A DNA stretch of 64,000 bases from Eretmocerus hayati (GCA_029851415.1 CM056742.1:79164748-79228747); one strand, 5' to 3'. Numbered from the stretch's first letter, positions 51,126 to 62,468 are shown. Numbers and translations: made by a program. The notes: a model not told the origin generated them from the letters alone.

Positions 51126-53711
51126 ATGCCGCATCGGCAACGAACGGACTGTGAGTTTGAGTTTGTTTCAGGTTCCAGCGATGCGGACAGATTGGCTGAG
51201 ATCCGGGAGCTGTATGCTCAAGCGGAGCGAGCAGCAGCGGACGGAGCTTTCCTGGAGCTACGGATCTCGGATGAGGAGATCGATATGGACGAGGGGTTGT
51301 TTGCACCCGAAGCAAATGAGGAGGCTGGGAGGCCCATGGAATTGGACGAGGGGTTACCCGCACCCGAAGCGAGGCGAAGAGAGGAAGAACACGGAGAAAT
51401 GGACGTGGAGCTGCTTGCGCCCGAGCCGGAGGAAGAAACCGTTAAAGGTGCGGTGCTGGGCGAGGACCGTCTTGGAGCGCTGGACAGAAAAGAAGACCCT
51501 AACAGGCCGGACTTTTTCAAGATCTTCCCACACCCAGCCGATTATAAGGAAGCGGAGAGCATATACCAGCGAGCCAAGGAGCAGGGAGGGGACGCGCCGC
51601 TCCCTGAACCCCCTAAATTCGAGGAAATGAAATCGACGCAGGAAGCCATGGACGCCCTCCACGAGTGGTCGCGCCGAGTGGACCTAGCAACAGTCAGGTT
51701 CAACTTCTTCCAGCAAGGAGGCCACCGGCTGGCACTGCCAGTAGGGGACACCGTGGGAACGACAGCACCGTCCACTCCCCCCTTGGCCGCGAGTACCCCA
51801 GAGCCAGTCTCCCCTGCCCAGAGCCATGATACAACCGGGTCTGTAACCACTGAGGTAGCCCTGATGGACATCGGCAGCCCACCCAAGCAGCCACGGACGA
51901 CTACGGACAAGGCAGGCCTGGACGCGGACACTGCTTCTGCTACAAAGGACGAAGGGACTCAGGCAAAATCGGACTCTCCATCGGCTCGCAGGGAATTGGC
52001 TCCAGAGGTTAGGAGGCTACCTCTCAGCGGGCCCGAATTGCGCGTGCTAGTGCGCCCTCTCTCGGAGGAGGAGCTGGCGGTGCACCGGGCTCGAGGGGCC
52101 ATCTCTCGGGCCCCGGTTAGGCCGAGCCAGGCCAAGTCACCTGCGACTCCGGGAGCAGGCCTCCCCTGCGCCTCCGCATTGCCTCGAGACAGGGAACCGA
52201 CGCCCAACCCAGTAGCGGTGAACGCGAACGCCCTGGAGAACCAGGCTGAGGACGAGCTGGTCATCTTGGACGACTGGTCGATAGAGCTCGGACCAACGGA
52301 CGGAATCCCAGAGGCTGAGAGAGTGACATCCACGGACTTGGCCCGGATGGCGACTCCACCCGCACCACACAGGGATGTCATGGGCCAAGAATCAGCGCCT
52401 AAGGCCGACAGCAATGCGCGCCGGGGGACATCACCGGAAGTAGTCATCGTGGGCCCCCTCCGCCACAAGAAGGTGGACCAGGGAGAGTTTCGACCGATCT
52501 CCCCGCCGATGTGGCGAGGAGAGCCACAACGCTCAACAGCGAGAGCCACACTGGACTCGTTACCTCGGACAAGGCACGACACAGGCAGCAAGTTGCGCCC
52601 ATACAATCCGCGTCGTCAACTCACCATGGAAGATTATGAGGGTGGGCCTCCTCCGTACCATCCCAGACAGCAAGTCGACGAACTTGGGCCCAGCCAACCA
52701 GTTCGTCGGCTCCCGTTGGAGCGGACCCCAAGAGATGTGAGGACAGGAGAGCGAGAGACGCCCCACCCCAGAGCGGACCAGCCAAGGACGCGGAATGGAG
52801 ATGCCAGAGCGGACCAGCCAAGGACACGGAATGAAGATGCCAGAGGGACCAACAACGAGAGGCGAGCCCGGAGCCCCTCAAGGCCCCGACAACCACCCGG
52901 ACTGCGGCCATGGAGCCCAATGAGAATGGATAATGCGGACCGGAGCAGGAGTCCGGCTCGACCCGATGATGGACGGCCAGCGTGCCGACGGCCTAGACCG
53001 CTGCCAATAAAAAGGACGGGAACGTTTCTCCGTGATCTTCCGGCCATCGATACGGATGAACACCTGGACCCACCCCCATTCGCCTGCCTCAACTGCTGGG
53101 CCCCGAGAAGCACCCACCGCTCGACCAATTGCCCGGAGGCGCAGCACCGCTATTGCGAAAACTGTGGCAGACGGGGGGTGCATGTCGCTACATGCCCTCG
53201 GTGCGCTGGTCGATGGATGGAGAGAGAGGTCCAGAGGGGTCGCCGCCGGGAGGCTGAAGAAACGCGCCGCAGAGAGAGGACAAGGGACGAGGGACGAGAT
53301 CAAAGAGGAGGTCAAGGTGCCCCGGACACCCACCGCCAGGCCCGTGAGGCGGAAGAACAACGTCGGTTGGAGCGACGTCGGCGAGAAGAAGAGGAGCTAC
53401 ATGCTGCTGAGGAGAGAGCCAGAGCCGCGGCCGAGGAGGCGCAGCGGATGCACGAGCAACACCTAAGGCTGCGGGAGGAAGAGGCTCGCGCGAGACAGGA
53501 GGCAGAACAAGCGCAGGCCCGCCTAGCAGCAGAGGAAGCTCGGCAGAGGGAGCGAGAGGCAGCCGAGGCACGACCTCTCGGGCCTCTGTTCATTCAACGG
53601 CTACGGGAGACCCACGAAGCCATCCAGCACATGTCGGAGGCCGAGAGAGCCGAAGTCTGGCGCGGCTTCTTTACCGTGTACCGGGACGCCGATCCACCTG
53701 ACGCTCGATAA
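51126..53711 (+). CDS. Third ORF in env position: zinc-knuckle plus coiled-coil protein, not an envelope
   Basis: An intact 861-residue frame starts 33 bases after pol. Residues 1-150 are acidic, with a tandem L-(F/P)-A-P-E-A motif. A long Pro/Ser/Thr-rich region follows (about 200-640), with a 12-residue duplication near 550. Next is a cysteine cluster (about 654-700): C-L-N-C-W-A, H-R-S-T-N-C, C-E-N-C-G-R-R-G-V-H, C-P-R-C, reminiscent of Gag zinc knuckles. A highly charged Glu/Arg/Ala coiled coil fills about 700-830. There is no signal peptide, transmembrane segment or fusion peptide, so it is not an Env. A splice-acceptor-like TTTGTTTCAG ends at 51171 and could yield a subgenomic mRNA. It might bind nucleic acid as a Gag-like accessory protein. 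Family unknown to me. Confidence 0.7.
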   Translation: MPHRQRTDCEFEFVSGSSDADRLAEIRELYAQAERAAADGAFLELRISDEEIDMDEGLFAPEANEEAGRPMELDEGLPAPEARRREEEHGEMDVELLAPEPEEETVKGAVLGEDRLGALDRKEDPNRPDFFKIFPHPADYKEAESIYQRAKEQGGDAPLPEPPKFEEMKSTQEAMDALHEWSRRVDLATVRFNFFQQGGHRLALPVGDTVGTTAPSTPPLAASTPEPVSPAQSHDTTGSVTTEVALMDIGSPPKQPRTTTDKAGLDADTASATKDEGTQAKSDSPSARRELAPEVRRLPLSGPELRVLVRPLSEEELAVHRARGAISRAPVRPSQAKSPATPGAGLPCASALPRDREPTPNPVAVNANALENQAEDELVILDDWSIELGPTDGIPEAERVTSTDLARMATPPAPHRDVMGQESAPKADSNARRGTSPEVVIVGPLRHKKVDQGEFRPISPPMWRGEPQRSTARATLDSLPRTRHDTGSKLRPYNPRRQLTMEDYEGGPPPYHPRQQVDELGPSQPVRRLPLERTPRDVRTGERETPHPRADQPRTRNGDARADQPRTRNEDARGTNNERRARSPSRPRQPPGLRPWSPMRMDNADRSRSPARPDDGRPACRRPRPLPIKRTGTFLRDLPAIDTDEHLDPPPFACLNCWAPRSTHRSTNCPEAQHRYCENCGRRGVHVATCPRCAGRWMEREVQRGRRREAEETRRRERTRDEGRDQRGGQGAPDTHRQAREAEEQRRLERRRREEEELHAAEERARAAAEEAQRMHEQHLRLREEEARARQEAEQAQARLAAEEARQREREAAEARPLGPLFIQRLRETHEAIQHMSEAERAEVWRGFFTVYRDADPPDAR

Positions 53712-54280
53712 GCTCCCGGAGCAGCGACTCTGCCTCCTCGGAGCTCCTGCTAGCAGGAGATGGCAGAGTCACAACGGGGCGGGCCCCACAAACCCAAAGC
53801 CGGTGTGCTAGCCACCGCGCCGGACCAGAAGGCCAGAAGTAGGCGGAGGATGGAGGACGGACAGTAATAGCTATGGACAGGATACGGACAAGCCGCCAGG
53901 ACAAGACGTCTTAAGACGTAAACGGGGCGAGAATCGATTGGAAGTAAGATGCTATAATATTTCTTTTATTTTTTTCCCCCTTTTCAGGTTGAATGAACGA
54001 ATGGATCCATGACCGTAGGGCCCAGGGTGGCTTTATACCCTCCCCGTAGGACTTTTCCCATTTTCCTAGCGTTGTAGGACAGCCAGTAGAGTGAATTCCC
54101 CTCAGTGTGATTGTGTGAGAGAGCGAGCGGGTGATGACTCCCATATTGATGAATACATAATACAATTTTGATTTTTAATCTGCTGGACGAGGCAGCGACG
54201 AGAGAATCCTGAGGCGAGAGTGCGCCACCTAAGTATCGGCAAAACCACTCCCTTCCGGAGGACCCTCCCCCCCCCCCTCA
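53712..54280 (+). other. 3' untranslated region of the gypsy element
   Basis: No ORF on the sense strand. It remains GGAC-containing and ends in the polypurine tract. Confidence 0.45.
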
Positions 54281-54291
54281 GTGGGGGGTAA
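54281..54291 (+). promoter_or_regulatory. Polypurine tract (plus-strand primer)
   Basis: GTGGGGGGTAA immediately precedes the TGTGACGG that opens the putative LTR. A G-rich tract abutting TG is the expected primer for plus-strand DNA synthesis. Confidence 0.65.
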
Positions 54292-57131
54292 TGTGACGGG
54301 CAAGCCGTCACAGCCGAAAATTCGGAAATCTCTCGTCGCCGCCTCAAGCCAGCCGGCATACAGGATAAGTATTAACCCCTAAACTTCCCTTCTGTCGAGG
54401 TGCTGGCTTGAGGGATCGACCACGGCGAGCAACGGGAGAGATACGCGGATGCTGCAGGTGTGGGTATGCCTGCATACCGAGCACCCGGCTTACACCCGGG
54501 CTAGCGCTGCAGCCCTACCCTGGGAGGCTGCAAGGACCAGCAGCCGACGGACACGAGCTAGCCAGCGGGGCGGGCCAGCGGGCGCTTAAGGGCCACGAAG
54601 CCCTTCTATGACCCGGCCTGGCATGGCTGGACGAGACGAGGACCGTGGGCAGCACCCACGCATCGCGGATGCAGGCGACGACGAGAAACGTGGACTAGAC
54701 TCTCGCTCACCCGTGAGCGAGAGTACAAGACCTCGCGCATGTTGTGATCGCGAATGATACCGCGACGTGCAGGACGGATAATTGCTGCACCCGCGCACCA
54801 CCCCCAACACTATACCACCCACGAGATCACCACGCTGACGACGCACCTAGTGCTACACACACCATACAACGCGCACATGGATATAGGGCGCGGAGAGATG
54901 GTGCGGACGGCACACGGGCCCCGGGTAACGACGGCAGCAGGCAGCAGACGGGTGGCCCTCCTGGTGATGCGCTCCCCGGGCTGCCAGCCATCCAGGCGAT
55001 TGCCCCATCCGCTGCAGCCCGGGGCAGCGAGCAGACATGTAGCAATGGGGTTATGTACCACCGCACCACTTGTACACAGGTACATCGTGTACCTGGTGCA
55101 CCATACACCCGCGCACATTGAAATAACACTGTGAGGGACACCTCCCGCTCGGGTGACCATCGCATGGACGCGGAGGGGCCCGGGTGACCCAGCGGACGAC
55201 GGCGACGACGGACAGGCCGGTGCGCGCGGCCAGAGCAGACAGCTGACTGGCGGTGGACGAGATGTGGCGGCGCTGCGGGCATGTAAATCCGGGCCACACC
55301 CGGGTGTTAGTGGCCACGAAAATCTGACGGACGATCACCTGGACAGCGGTCACTGGGCCAATTTGGACATGCGGACGACATTTACATCTAATTAGGGCTG
55401 TGCACACATGAGTATGTTGCAATGGGACTGTGCGCAGCATATATATAGATATACTGCGGCCATGCGGACTTGATATTACTATGCTATGGGCGGCCGCGAG
55501 TATATATAGATATACTGCGGCAATACGGACTAGATATAGATATACACGGACATGTATAAGGACTATACGAGGTGAAAGCGTGGAGTTGCGGCAAGCGCGA
55601 GTGCGCGATGCCTCCGCGTGTGTTTTAGCGGTGCATGCGCGTGAGCGGGACAGAATATTCTCTGGGTGGAGGCATCAGGACCGTAGATACTGCAAGTGAT
55701 GCGCTTGCAGTGAATTTCGTAGAATCTGAGCTACTGTATAGGACAAGTATAGTGGACTGGACTTGAATATTTGGCGCGCTCAGCCGCCAGTTGGCGCTGC
55801 TAGTGTTCCGGTAAAATTGGACGGACCAATCAGAGGGCTTGACTTCAGTGAAGACGAAGGCGCGGACTTGGTGGAGAAGAAGCAGCCATTGTGACACTTG
55901 TGGGTCGCCTCTTGTGCCGGCCACACGTACCAGTCGCGCCCGCGAATAAAATTCGGAGCACGTGCCCAGACGCGAGTCCCTCCAGGAGTCCGTATTGCCA
56001 GGACGAGGAGCTCAGGACCTAGTGGACCAGGGGAGCAGTGGTGGACCCCAAAAATTGTCAGAGCAGCAGAATTCGGACGAGGAAAGATACGCCAGCCAGG
56101 ACGATGGCAGCTAACGGTGAGTGGTTTTGCTAAATCTTTTTAGATTCTCTCGTCGGGAGTGCGCTAAGAGCCTCGCGCGTGCGGAGGGCAAATCGTCGTG
56201 CCCGCGGACTGGACAGGCTCCTGGAGGGGCTTCGCGAGCTGGTGCACCGCGTGTTCGTGGACAAGACGTCCCACAAGTGACGTACGCGCGTTGAGAAATC
56301 GCACCAGCGGACCCGGAGCAGCAACCACGTCGCGTATGAGAATTCGGAGCAACAATTTGGCGGAGTCTGGCGCGTGCTCGTGGACAAGACGTCTTGGAAA
56401 GACGTGCGCGCGGTAGAAAATTCGTGTCGAGGACAGACCTCCTGGAGGAGGCGCGCGTGGACGAGACACAGTGAACCTTGGACGAGCTTCAGTTGGACTA
56501 GGAGCCAGGTGCGTGATCGTGCACCTGTTGCTCGAGCGCGTGGGATAACGAGCATCGGAGCACAAGCCATTTTGGGTGCTCGCCGTCGCGCGCGCGTTGC
56601 GAGGGCTGCTGAGCGGCCATTTTGGACGAGTAAATTTTGGAGCAGATTGATTGTGGGAAAAATATCGGAGCAGGGACCGGACAAGCTGCACTCTGCGGAG
56701 TGCAGGTGGATTTCGCGAGTGATCGGACAGAGTGATACGGCCTTTTAGTGAAGTGCGTTTATTTTTTTGTATTCGCTGGAATATTCAGAGACTTTCTATG
56801 AGCAATTAGTGAAAAACTTAGAGTCACGCGGACTATTGTCGGGTTAAAATTCGTTGTAGATAACTGTACATGCCGCGTAGAAGCAACGTAAAGAATATAG
56901 GCCAGATATTTTTGTAATAATTATTCGTTTATCATTTATGAGCGTGCGCCTCCCTCTCCCTCTTTATTTTCAGGTGATGGCACGGTAAGTGATGCTGTGC
57001 TGAGGACGTGTTGCGGAGTAGCTGAATTTTTCCTAAGTCGTTTCGCCGTTCGCGCGCGTATTGCCTGCGATTTTAGGGTAGGAGTCCCGTTGAATATAAA
57101 TTAGTTGTGCCGGTAGAAATACCACGTCACA
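54292..57131 (+). repeat. Putative 3' LTR, 2.84 kb
   Basis: It opens TGTGACGGGCAAGCCGTCACA (itself a perfect inverted repeat) after a polypurine tract and closes with CGTCACA, the inverse of its first seven bases. Within it lie two copies of TATATATAGATATACTGCGG (about 55439 and 55500), an AATAAA near 55944, and splice-donor-like GTGAGT near 56117. Element-type composition (GGAC-rich) persists to about 57100. No second copy is in the window, so ends are inferred from the polypurine tract and the inverted ends only. All long ORFs here are spurious. Confidence 0.55.
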
Positions 57132-57288
57132 CTTGTGCGCAACAAAACAAGGAGCGAGCTTGGGGATTGATGAGTTCGTCAGGTATATTGTTCTCAGCGA
57201 CAATGTAACATTCGCGCCATTCGTCGTACTTGATTACATGGAGTGTGCAAATGAAGGAATAAATTTTCTTATTTACCTCAATGATCTC

Positions 57289-59360
57289 TTACAATTCGGT
57301 AAAAACTGGATCTCCGTGTTCGTCGAATCTCAAGAAAAATACTGTATCATCAGTATAATTCTTACCCAAAACTTCGATATTACGATAAATTTTTCCAAAG
57401 CTGTCGGGTTCAAATCCGGGAATTTTCGTTCGTAACTCAATACAGCTGACTTTTTCGTTGATGACAGATCCCAAACGGGTATCCTCAGTAGGACCATCAG
57501 TGAATTCTTTCAGATAGCACAACCTTAAGGAGTTTCTGATGGCTATCGTTTCCGGCAAATTCCGAGAGGAAGTAGTTCCTACTGCCACTTCTTTCAAATC
57601 AGAGTGCTCTCGTTCGAAGATCATCGACCAAAAATGAATCAATGGCCCATTTTCTATCACAATTCGTGGTGAATGTATCATGAAATGGAGTTTTGGTTTC
57701 AAACAACCAAACAGTTTTATGTTAAGATCATGGTGGTTTTTTATATGATCTCTTAGAGTAAATATATCCGTGCGAATAAAATGCGGAGCAATGACTATCC
57801 CGATAATTTTCCTCAAAATCCTATAAAGCATGCAATGCTCATCATTTTTTGGTACCAGATCTTCGATCATTAGTATTGAAATCGGCTCAAACAGAGCATC
57901 TCAGCTGCTGACTGTCTGATCCTAATCCTCTGACTTGATCCGAGTTCTTGACGTTCTGCAGGTGTACAATTAGTGATTGAGATTGGGCGAGGTTTATTCG
58001 TTTCATTTTCACCGTAGTAAAAAGTGGCGATTCTATGGTTTAGTGCTTCCGAATCGAAATATTTCTTCTTGAGAATGAAAATCGTCAGCACTTCACTAGA
58101 GGAGCTTGGAACAACGCCCTCAAGGAGATCATGCATCAAATCGAGGGAACAGTTTTCGGTGATATGGAACCGGGGTGAGGTATTGAAAATACACTCCTGA
58201 ATCACACCTGTCCCATTCAGCAAATCCGAGGCATAATTTTTTGCATTTCTAAGCAGAGATGAACACTCCGTATACAGCTTTTTACACTGATCGGCTGTAG
58301 CTCTACAAATTCTGCAGCAGAAATCAGACAAAAATGTCGATACAAAACCACAACATGAGTTTACTCCCAAGTTGTCACCAACAAATAAAACACATTCAAA
58401 ATAAACTTGAATCAAAACTCTGTCTATAGTCACCACGATGCCAGTTCGTGAGAGATACTTCAAGTCTTCGAGAAGTGGTTCGAAGCACGCCATGTTACCA
58501 TAATCATCCCGGTCTTTACTATGGAAAATTGTCGATATCAAAAGATTCGTGAGTTTCGATGGAAGATGAGGTGGTAAACAAGGCAAGGAAATATAAACTG
58601 TTCCAAACTTTTGCTCTCCACTATGTGACCCTAAAGGATTCCTCATCTCGCAGTCATCAAAAAATACTAATAACGGAAATACTATTTTTTCTTTCAAAAC
58701 AGGTAAAAATTTTGTTTGCCAGAGTTTTGCTTGAATTATGTTAGATATTGTGTTCTTTTCTTGAAGGAGTTGCTTTGTATATTCCATCATACAATTAAAG
58801 ATCCCAGGAGTTTCAATAAATATTTTCAACGTTTCAGCTAGCGGTATATGAACTCCACATACATTTTTCTTTATATTTTCTTTCAACCCGACCTTGATAT
58901 CTTTTTCACCTATCTTAAAATCTTTCGGAGGCTGATGAACCCTTTTTCTCTCGTACATGGAAAATCGCTGCTTTTCAGTTAACAATGACGAGAAAGGAGA
59001 TCTATTATTGTCCAATACGGGGAAAACTTTACCGATGGTATCAAGATCCACCTCATCCCTCAACTCGGTCAGCAGTTGATATTTAATGTAAGGTATGAAT
59101 AGACACAGAATGAAATTATTGAAAGATTTAATTATAATATCAACGAATTTTCGAGGAACGCCGGCGTTATTGTATAAAAACAACGTGAACTTCATTAGCT
59201 CCTTTAAGAAAATGACAGGACTCAGCTCTGTGTATGACCCCTGAAATTCCATATTTTCATCAAGAACACTCAAGTAACAACGCATGTGTCGATCGAGCTT
59301 ACCAGAATCACGGAAATTCAGCACAATTTGGGCGTTGTCACCGGGCAGTACTGGTATCAC
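57289..59360 (-). pseudogene. Class II transposase (CACTA/KDZ-like group), one frameshift
   Basis: Two minus-strand frames (59360 to 57870, 496 residues; 57870 to 57289, 193 residues) overlap as TAATG at 57868-57872 and read as one protein split by a frameshift. Landmarks in order: L-L-V-F-F-D-D-C-E with N-P-L-G-S-H-S-G (about residue 235), L-P-C-L-P-P, F-V-G-D-N-L-G-V-N-S, a cysteine cluster (C-C-R-I-C ... C), L-D-L-M-H-D-L-L-E-G, then in the second frame K-L-H-F-M-I-H-S-P and F-W-S-M-I-F-E-R-E-H. The D...D...E-like acids fit a DDE nuclease. The pattern resembles large metazoan transposase-derived proteins of the CACTA/EnSpm or KDZ type; which one I cannot decide. The N-terminus is incomplete (a stop lies just upstream). 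Confidence 0.6.
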
Positions 59361-60867
59361 AGTAATTTATTCCTTCTCACTGGTATGCATTATCCAAAAA
59401 TTACCACGAGAATACTCAAAGTTCACAAAGGAATGAAAGTTCAGATGAATGTGCTTGACAGACGCAAATGTCAGGCACATTGAATCGCAATGAGACCAAG
59501 AACTGAAACCATATACTTGCTTTCTGTCGCTGCAGTAATGCTTAAATTGAGCAGAACCAATATTTTACAACAATGCCATGCTGCAAAATTATTTGGTCGA
59601 TATTTTAGCATTGACGACGGAACATTAATTGTGATCATTAACAGTATAGCTCATCCTGGAAATATGTGAAAGTAATATACTTATTTATCTCATTATTTTT
59701 GGAGGCCTACTTCGTTCCAGGTATAGAAACTAACGCCGTTTCAAATCTGTCTCAACCATCCGGGCACTTTGATCCAACGTCTTCTTCTTCTTCTTCTTTC
59801 TTCTCGGAGGCAATGGTTCAATTTGATAGGTATTCAGAGTTGGAATTAACGAGGAGACAGAATTTGCAGGGCTGTCGATTTTTCCTCCGTAAACGTATTT
59901 CCTCAAAAACTCCCACACGAGCTCGGCTGGTTTCGGTTGTATCTTCTTCAGCGATGAAGTGCACTTGTAACATACATCAATCGATTCCATAAGACAGTTT
60001 GGTCCCTGAATCCGATACTTGCAGCCGTTAAAAATTATGTAACAGTAGCTCAGAGCCCCAAATTTCCACAGGCTACAATGTACGGATTAAGAGGGAGGTT
60101 GTGTTTTGCAAAAAGCTGTTTCAATTTCGACGTTCTAGCCTCTACTTCTGATTCACCTTCGGTAACTTTCTGAAATGAATTGAAAAATGAGAAGTGTCGG
60201 GGTGACTCGTCAACGCCACACCAGTAGCGTGTCTTTTTCTATGTATTTTTGTGCAGTAGAGCTAGTTTTTGAATATCATTGCTCGAAACCGATGTTCTAC
60301 AGACAGTACCTCAACGTGAACGAAGAAACTTTCTTGTGCCTCTGCTGCCGTGGCCCCCCATGATTTTTCACCAGATATCTTCTTTTCAACCACACATGTT
60401 ACAAATCCCAGAAGGTGAGCCAGCGCAAGTGCGGCGAGATTTTGTATATATTCTGAAGATGAAAGAGATATGTAAGATTAATGAAGCGTTCAGAAATCGG
60501 AGCTTGAGATCGAAAGAACATGATTGGATGATGATGATCGAGACCACCAGACGACTCCCTTCACTCCTTGAGCATGATTCATTCTAAGCGTGAATTAAGA
60601 TGTTCATTGACACAAAATTTCATTTACCAAAATTGTCTGAAATGTTGAACTAAATCGTGCTCATGACATAGTATCAATGAGGAATGGGACTCGTTGATGT
60701 CCCCTTTTCACCTCATTTTTTCGAAAGAGGACTTGCAATATCGATTCTCAAACATCCGATTGAGATGGTGATCGAGTGATGATTACAAACCCTGACTTTT
60801 TGCAGACTTATGCTATGCTTTTCAAGAAGTTGTTTCAAAGGTTTGTTGTACCTCGCTGGTGCATTTG
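59361..60867. other. Interval with weak minus-strand coding signal, no firm gene
   Basis: An 86-residue minus-strand frame (59730-59990) with C-Y-K-C and a K-rich run may be an upstream exon of the transposase, but no splice sites confirm it. The plus-strand ORFs here have no motif. Remaining sequence is AT-rich. Confidence 0.25.
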
Positions 60868-62468
60868 TCACCGCCATTTTCGAATTTTCGATACTTTGAC
60901 TAGCACTCGAGGAAGTTTTGGCCATCTCTCCTTGAAATTCTCATGTGTAGCGTGAGACGAATTGAAATCTGACAATAGCTGAAAACAAGAACAAAATTCT
61001 GATAATGGAGATATCACATCTCTGTATGTGTTCATGTATGTCTGTGTCGTTCCCAACGCAAGTCACATGCAACAATGATGTGAAAGTATCCCGATGACAA
61101 TTAGAGTTCGAGTTTTGCGACGGTGAAGAAAAATCATACTTATATCTAGGCAGAATTTCAAGTGTGAGATGGTTTTTACACTCACCAACTCATGACCACC
61201 TTCGGCAACTATTGCGGGAATATCGCTGGCGATCGCGGCTATACTAGCCGATTCAAAGAATTCAATTCTTTGCTGTCGGAATTCTTCCCACTTCTTGAGA
61301 AATTCTGCATCGCGATCTGTCTCATCGAGGAAGTACTTCAAGCACTCGAGAGATATAACAACAGTTCCTGCAATAACTCAAATTAGTAGAGATACGACAA
61401 TACTGAGCTACTTCAATACCTGTACACGTTCGGTTTGCATTTCGGCCACTGAAATCTTGATTCCTTTTAGCAAGATTTCGATAATACCTTTCGATTTGGC
61501 TGTCCGAGCGTGAGGGCTTTTCCAGAAACCCCACTCTATCGATTCAGGCCGCAGTTTTTTCACTCTGTCTGGAAAGCGTCCTTTTACCACTTCGTCCTCA
61601 CTTACGCCGATCCAAGCAGCTTTGTCTTCGTGAATGAACACCCCTACCAAACTGTCCCCCAAAAAATTGTATCTGTCTATAGTAGGCCTGGATTGGAAGG
61701 AAAATCATTGTGAATGTATATTGTTGAAAGAATGGAATAGTATGATTTCTTTTCATATCGGTTGAGTTGCATAGCATTATTGAGTTTCGGGATGCTGGAT
61801 AGAAGAACGACTCGCCTCTCAAATGGAGAACTAACCAGATAATTACTGTCAAACTACTGATAATTTTGCCTAGCTGTCAGCTAAAGATAAATTCCTACGA
61901 AAGTGAATCAATCGAGGTATTGGATTCTGAGAGCTAATCAACCAAGCAGTTACTGCGTCCAACCACTACTTTTCGTGAGGGGAACTGTCAAAATGAAATA
62001 ATAAAATAATGCGGTTATGAAATACATATATATGACTCACAGAAAGCTATGATGATCTACTTCATAATCCATCACCAAATCACAAATTCTAGTCCTGTTT
62101 AACTTATCAATGAATACTACTTCATATTCATCTAACTCGGAATCGCTATCGTCCTCTTCACCGGATTCCTCAGAATCATTGTTAAAATCATCATCACCCT
62201 CATCATCGTCAACATGAGATCCATCATCACGAACATCACTCTCATTCACAGTATCATTAGCAGTACCTTGAGTGCGTGAGTTGTACATGGCCTGACGCTC
62301 CTTCATCTTATCTTCGAGGTACTTTTGTTTGGCCAGCTCAATTTCACCCTTGTGGGACCTCATTAAGATACGGTATACGTAATTATTCGAAAGATCTTTT
62401 GGATCACATGGAGTTTGAGGGACAGAACTTGGTGTCAGCGGATTATGTTCATGACTGGGACTAGTTGA
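60868..62468 (-). CDS. Four-exon gene of unknown function (C-terminal part)
   Basis: Minus-strand exons are 62468-62041, 61651-61428, 61367-61186 and 60978-60868 (TGA). Splice sites: donor CT/GTGAGT at 62040, acceptor GGGGGACAG/T at 61652, donor GAAC/GTGTAC at 61427, acceptor TTATTGCAG/G at 61368, donor TTG/GTGAGT at 61185, acceptor TTGTTTTCAG/C at 60979. Phases 2, 1 and 0 agree at all three junctions, which supports the model. Exon 1 has a basic helix (K-Q-K-Y-L-E-D-K-M-K-E) and a long Asp/Glu/Ser-rich tract, exon 2 contains D-K-A-A-W-I-G-V-S-E-D-E-V-V, and exon 3 is helical with E-C-L-K-Y-F-L-D-E-T. No family recognised. An alternative donor CAG/GTATTG at 61419 would end the protein in exon 3. 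The 5' end is not resolved: the frame stays open to 62597. Confidence 0.5.

Larger units (their letters stand above)
42900..57131 (+). mobile_element. Ty3/gypsy-type LTR retrotransposon with extra third ORF; 5' LTR missing
   Basis: Order: tandem-repeat leader, Gag, protease/RT N-terminus in the -1 frame, RT/RNase H/integrase, a third ORF, polypurine tract, putative 3' LTR. RT, RNase H, integrase order places it in Ty3/gypsy-like elements. The element is visibly richer in G+C than the flanking DNA, and GGAC is strongly favoured on the sense strand in the segments counted. The RT is broken by one frameshift, and the 5' LTR is not found, so this copy is probably immobile on its own. All other reading frames are long, suggesting recent arrival. 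The left boundary is approximate. Confidence 0.8.

Noticed and set aside
51151..51171. Short intron between GTGAGT and TTTCAG at the start of the third ORF
   Set aside because: Twenty-one bases is too short for a spliceosomal intron; only the acceptor is considered.
51959..52606. 215-residue and other long minus-strand ORFs inside the third ORF
   Set aside because: GC-rich sense coding creates long antisense frames; no conserved motif is seen.
54743..56748. Several 100-180 residue ORFs on both strands of the putative LTR
   Set aside because: They overlap one another in different frames, are rich in Arg/Pro/Cys as expected of GC-rich DNA, and show no domain.
60050..60171. A minus-strand exon similar to the exon at 60868-60978
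   Set aside because: On recounting bases the apparent similarity needed a frame change and crosses a stop, so it is not supported.
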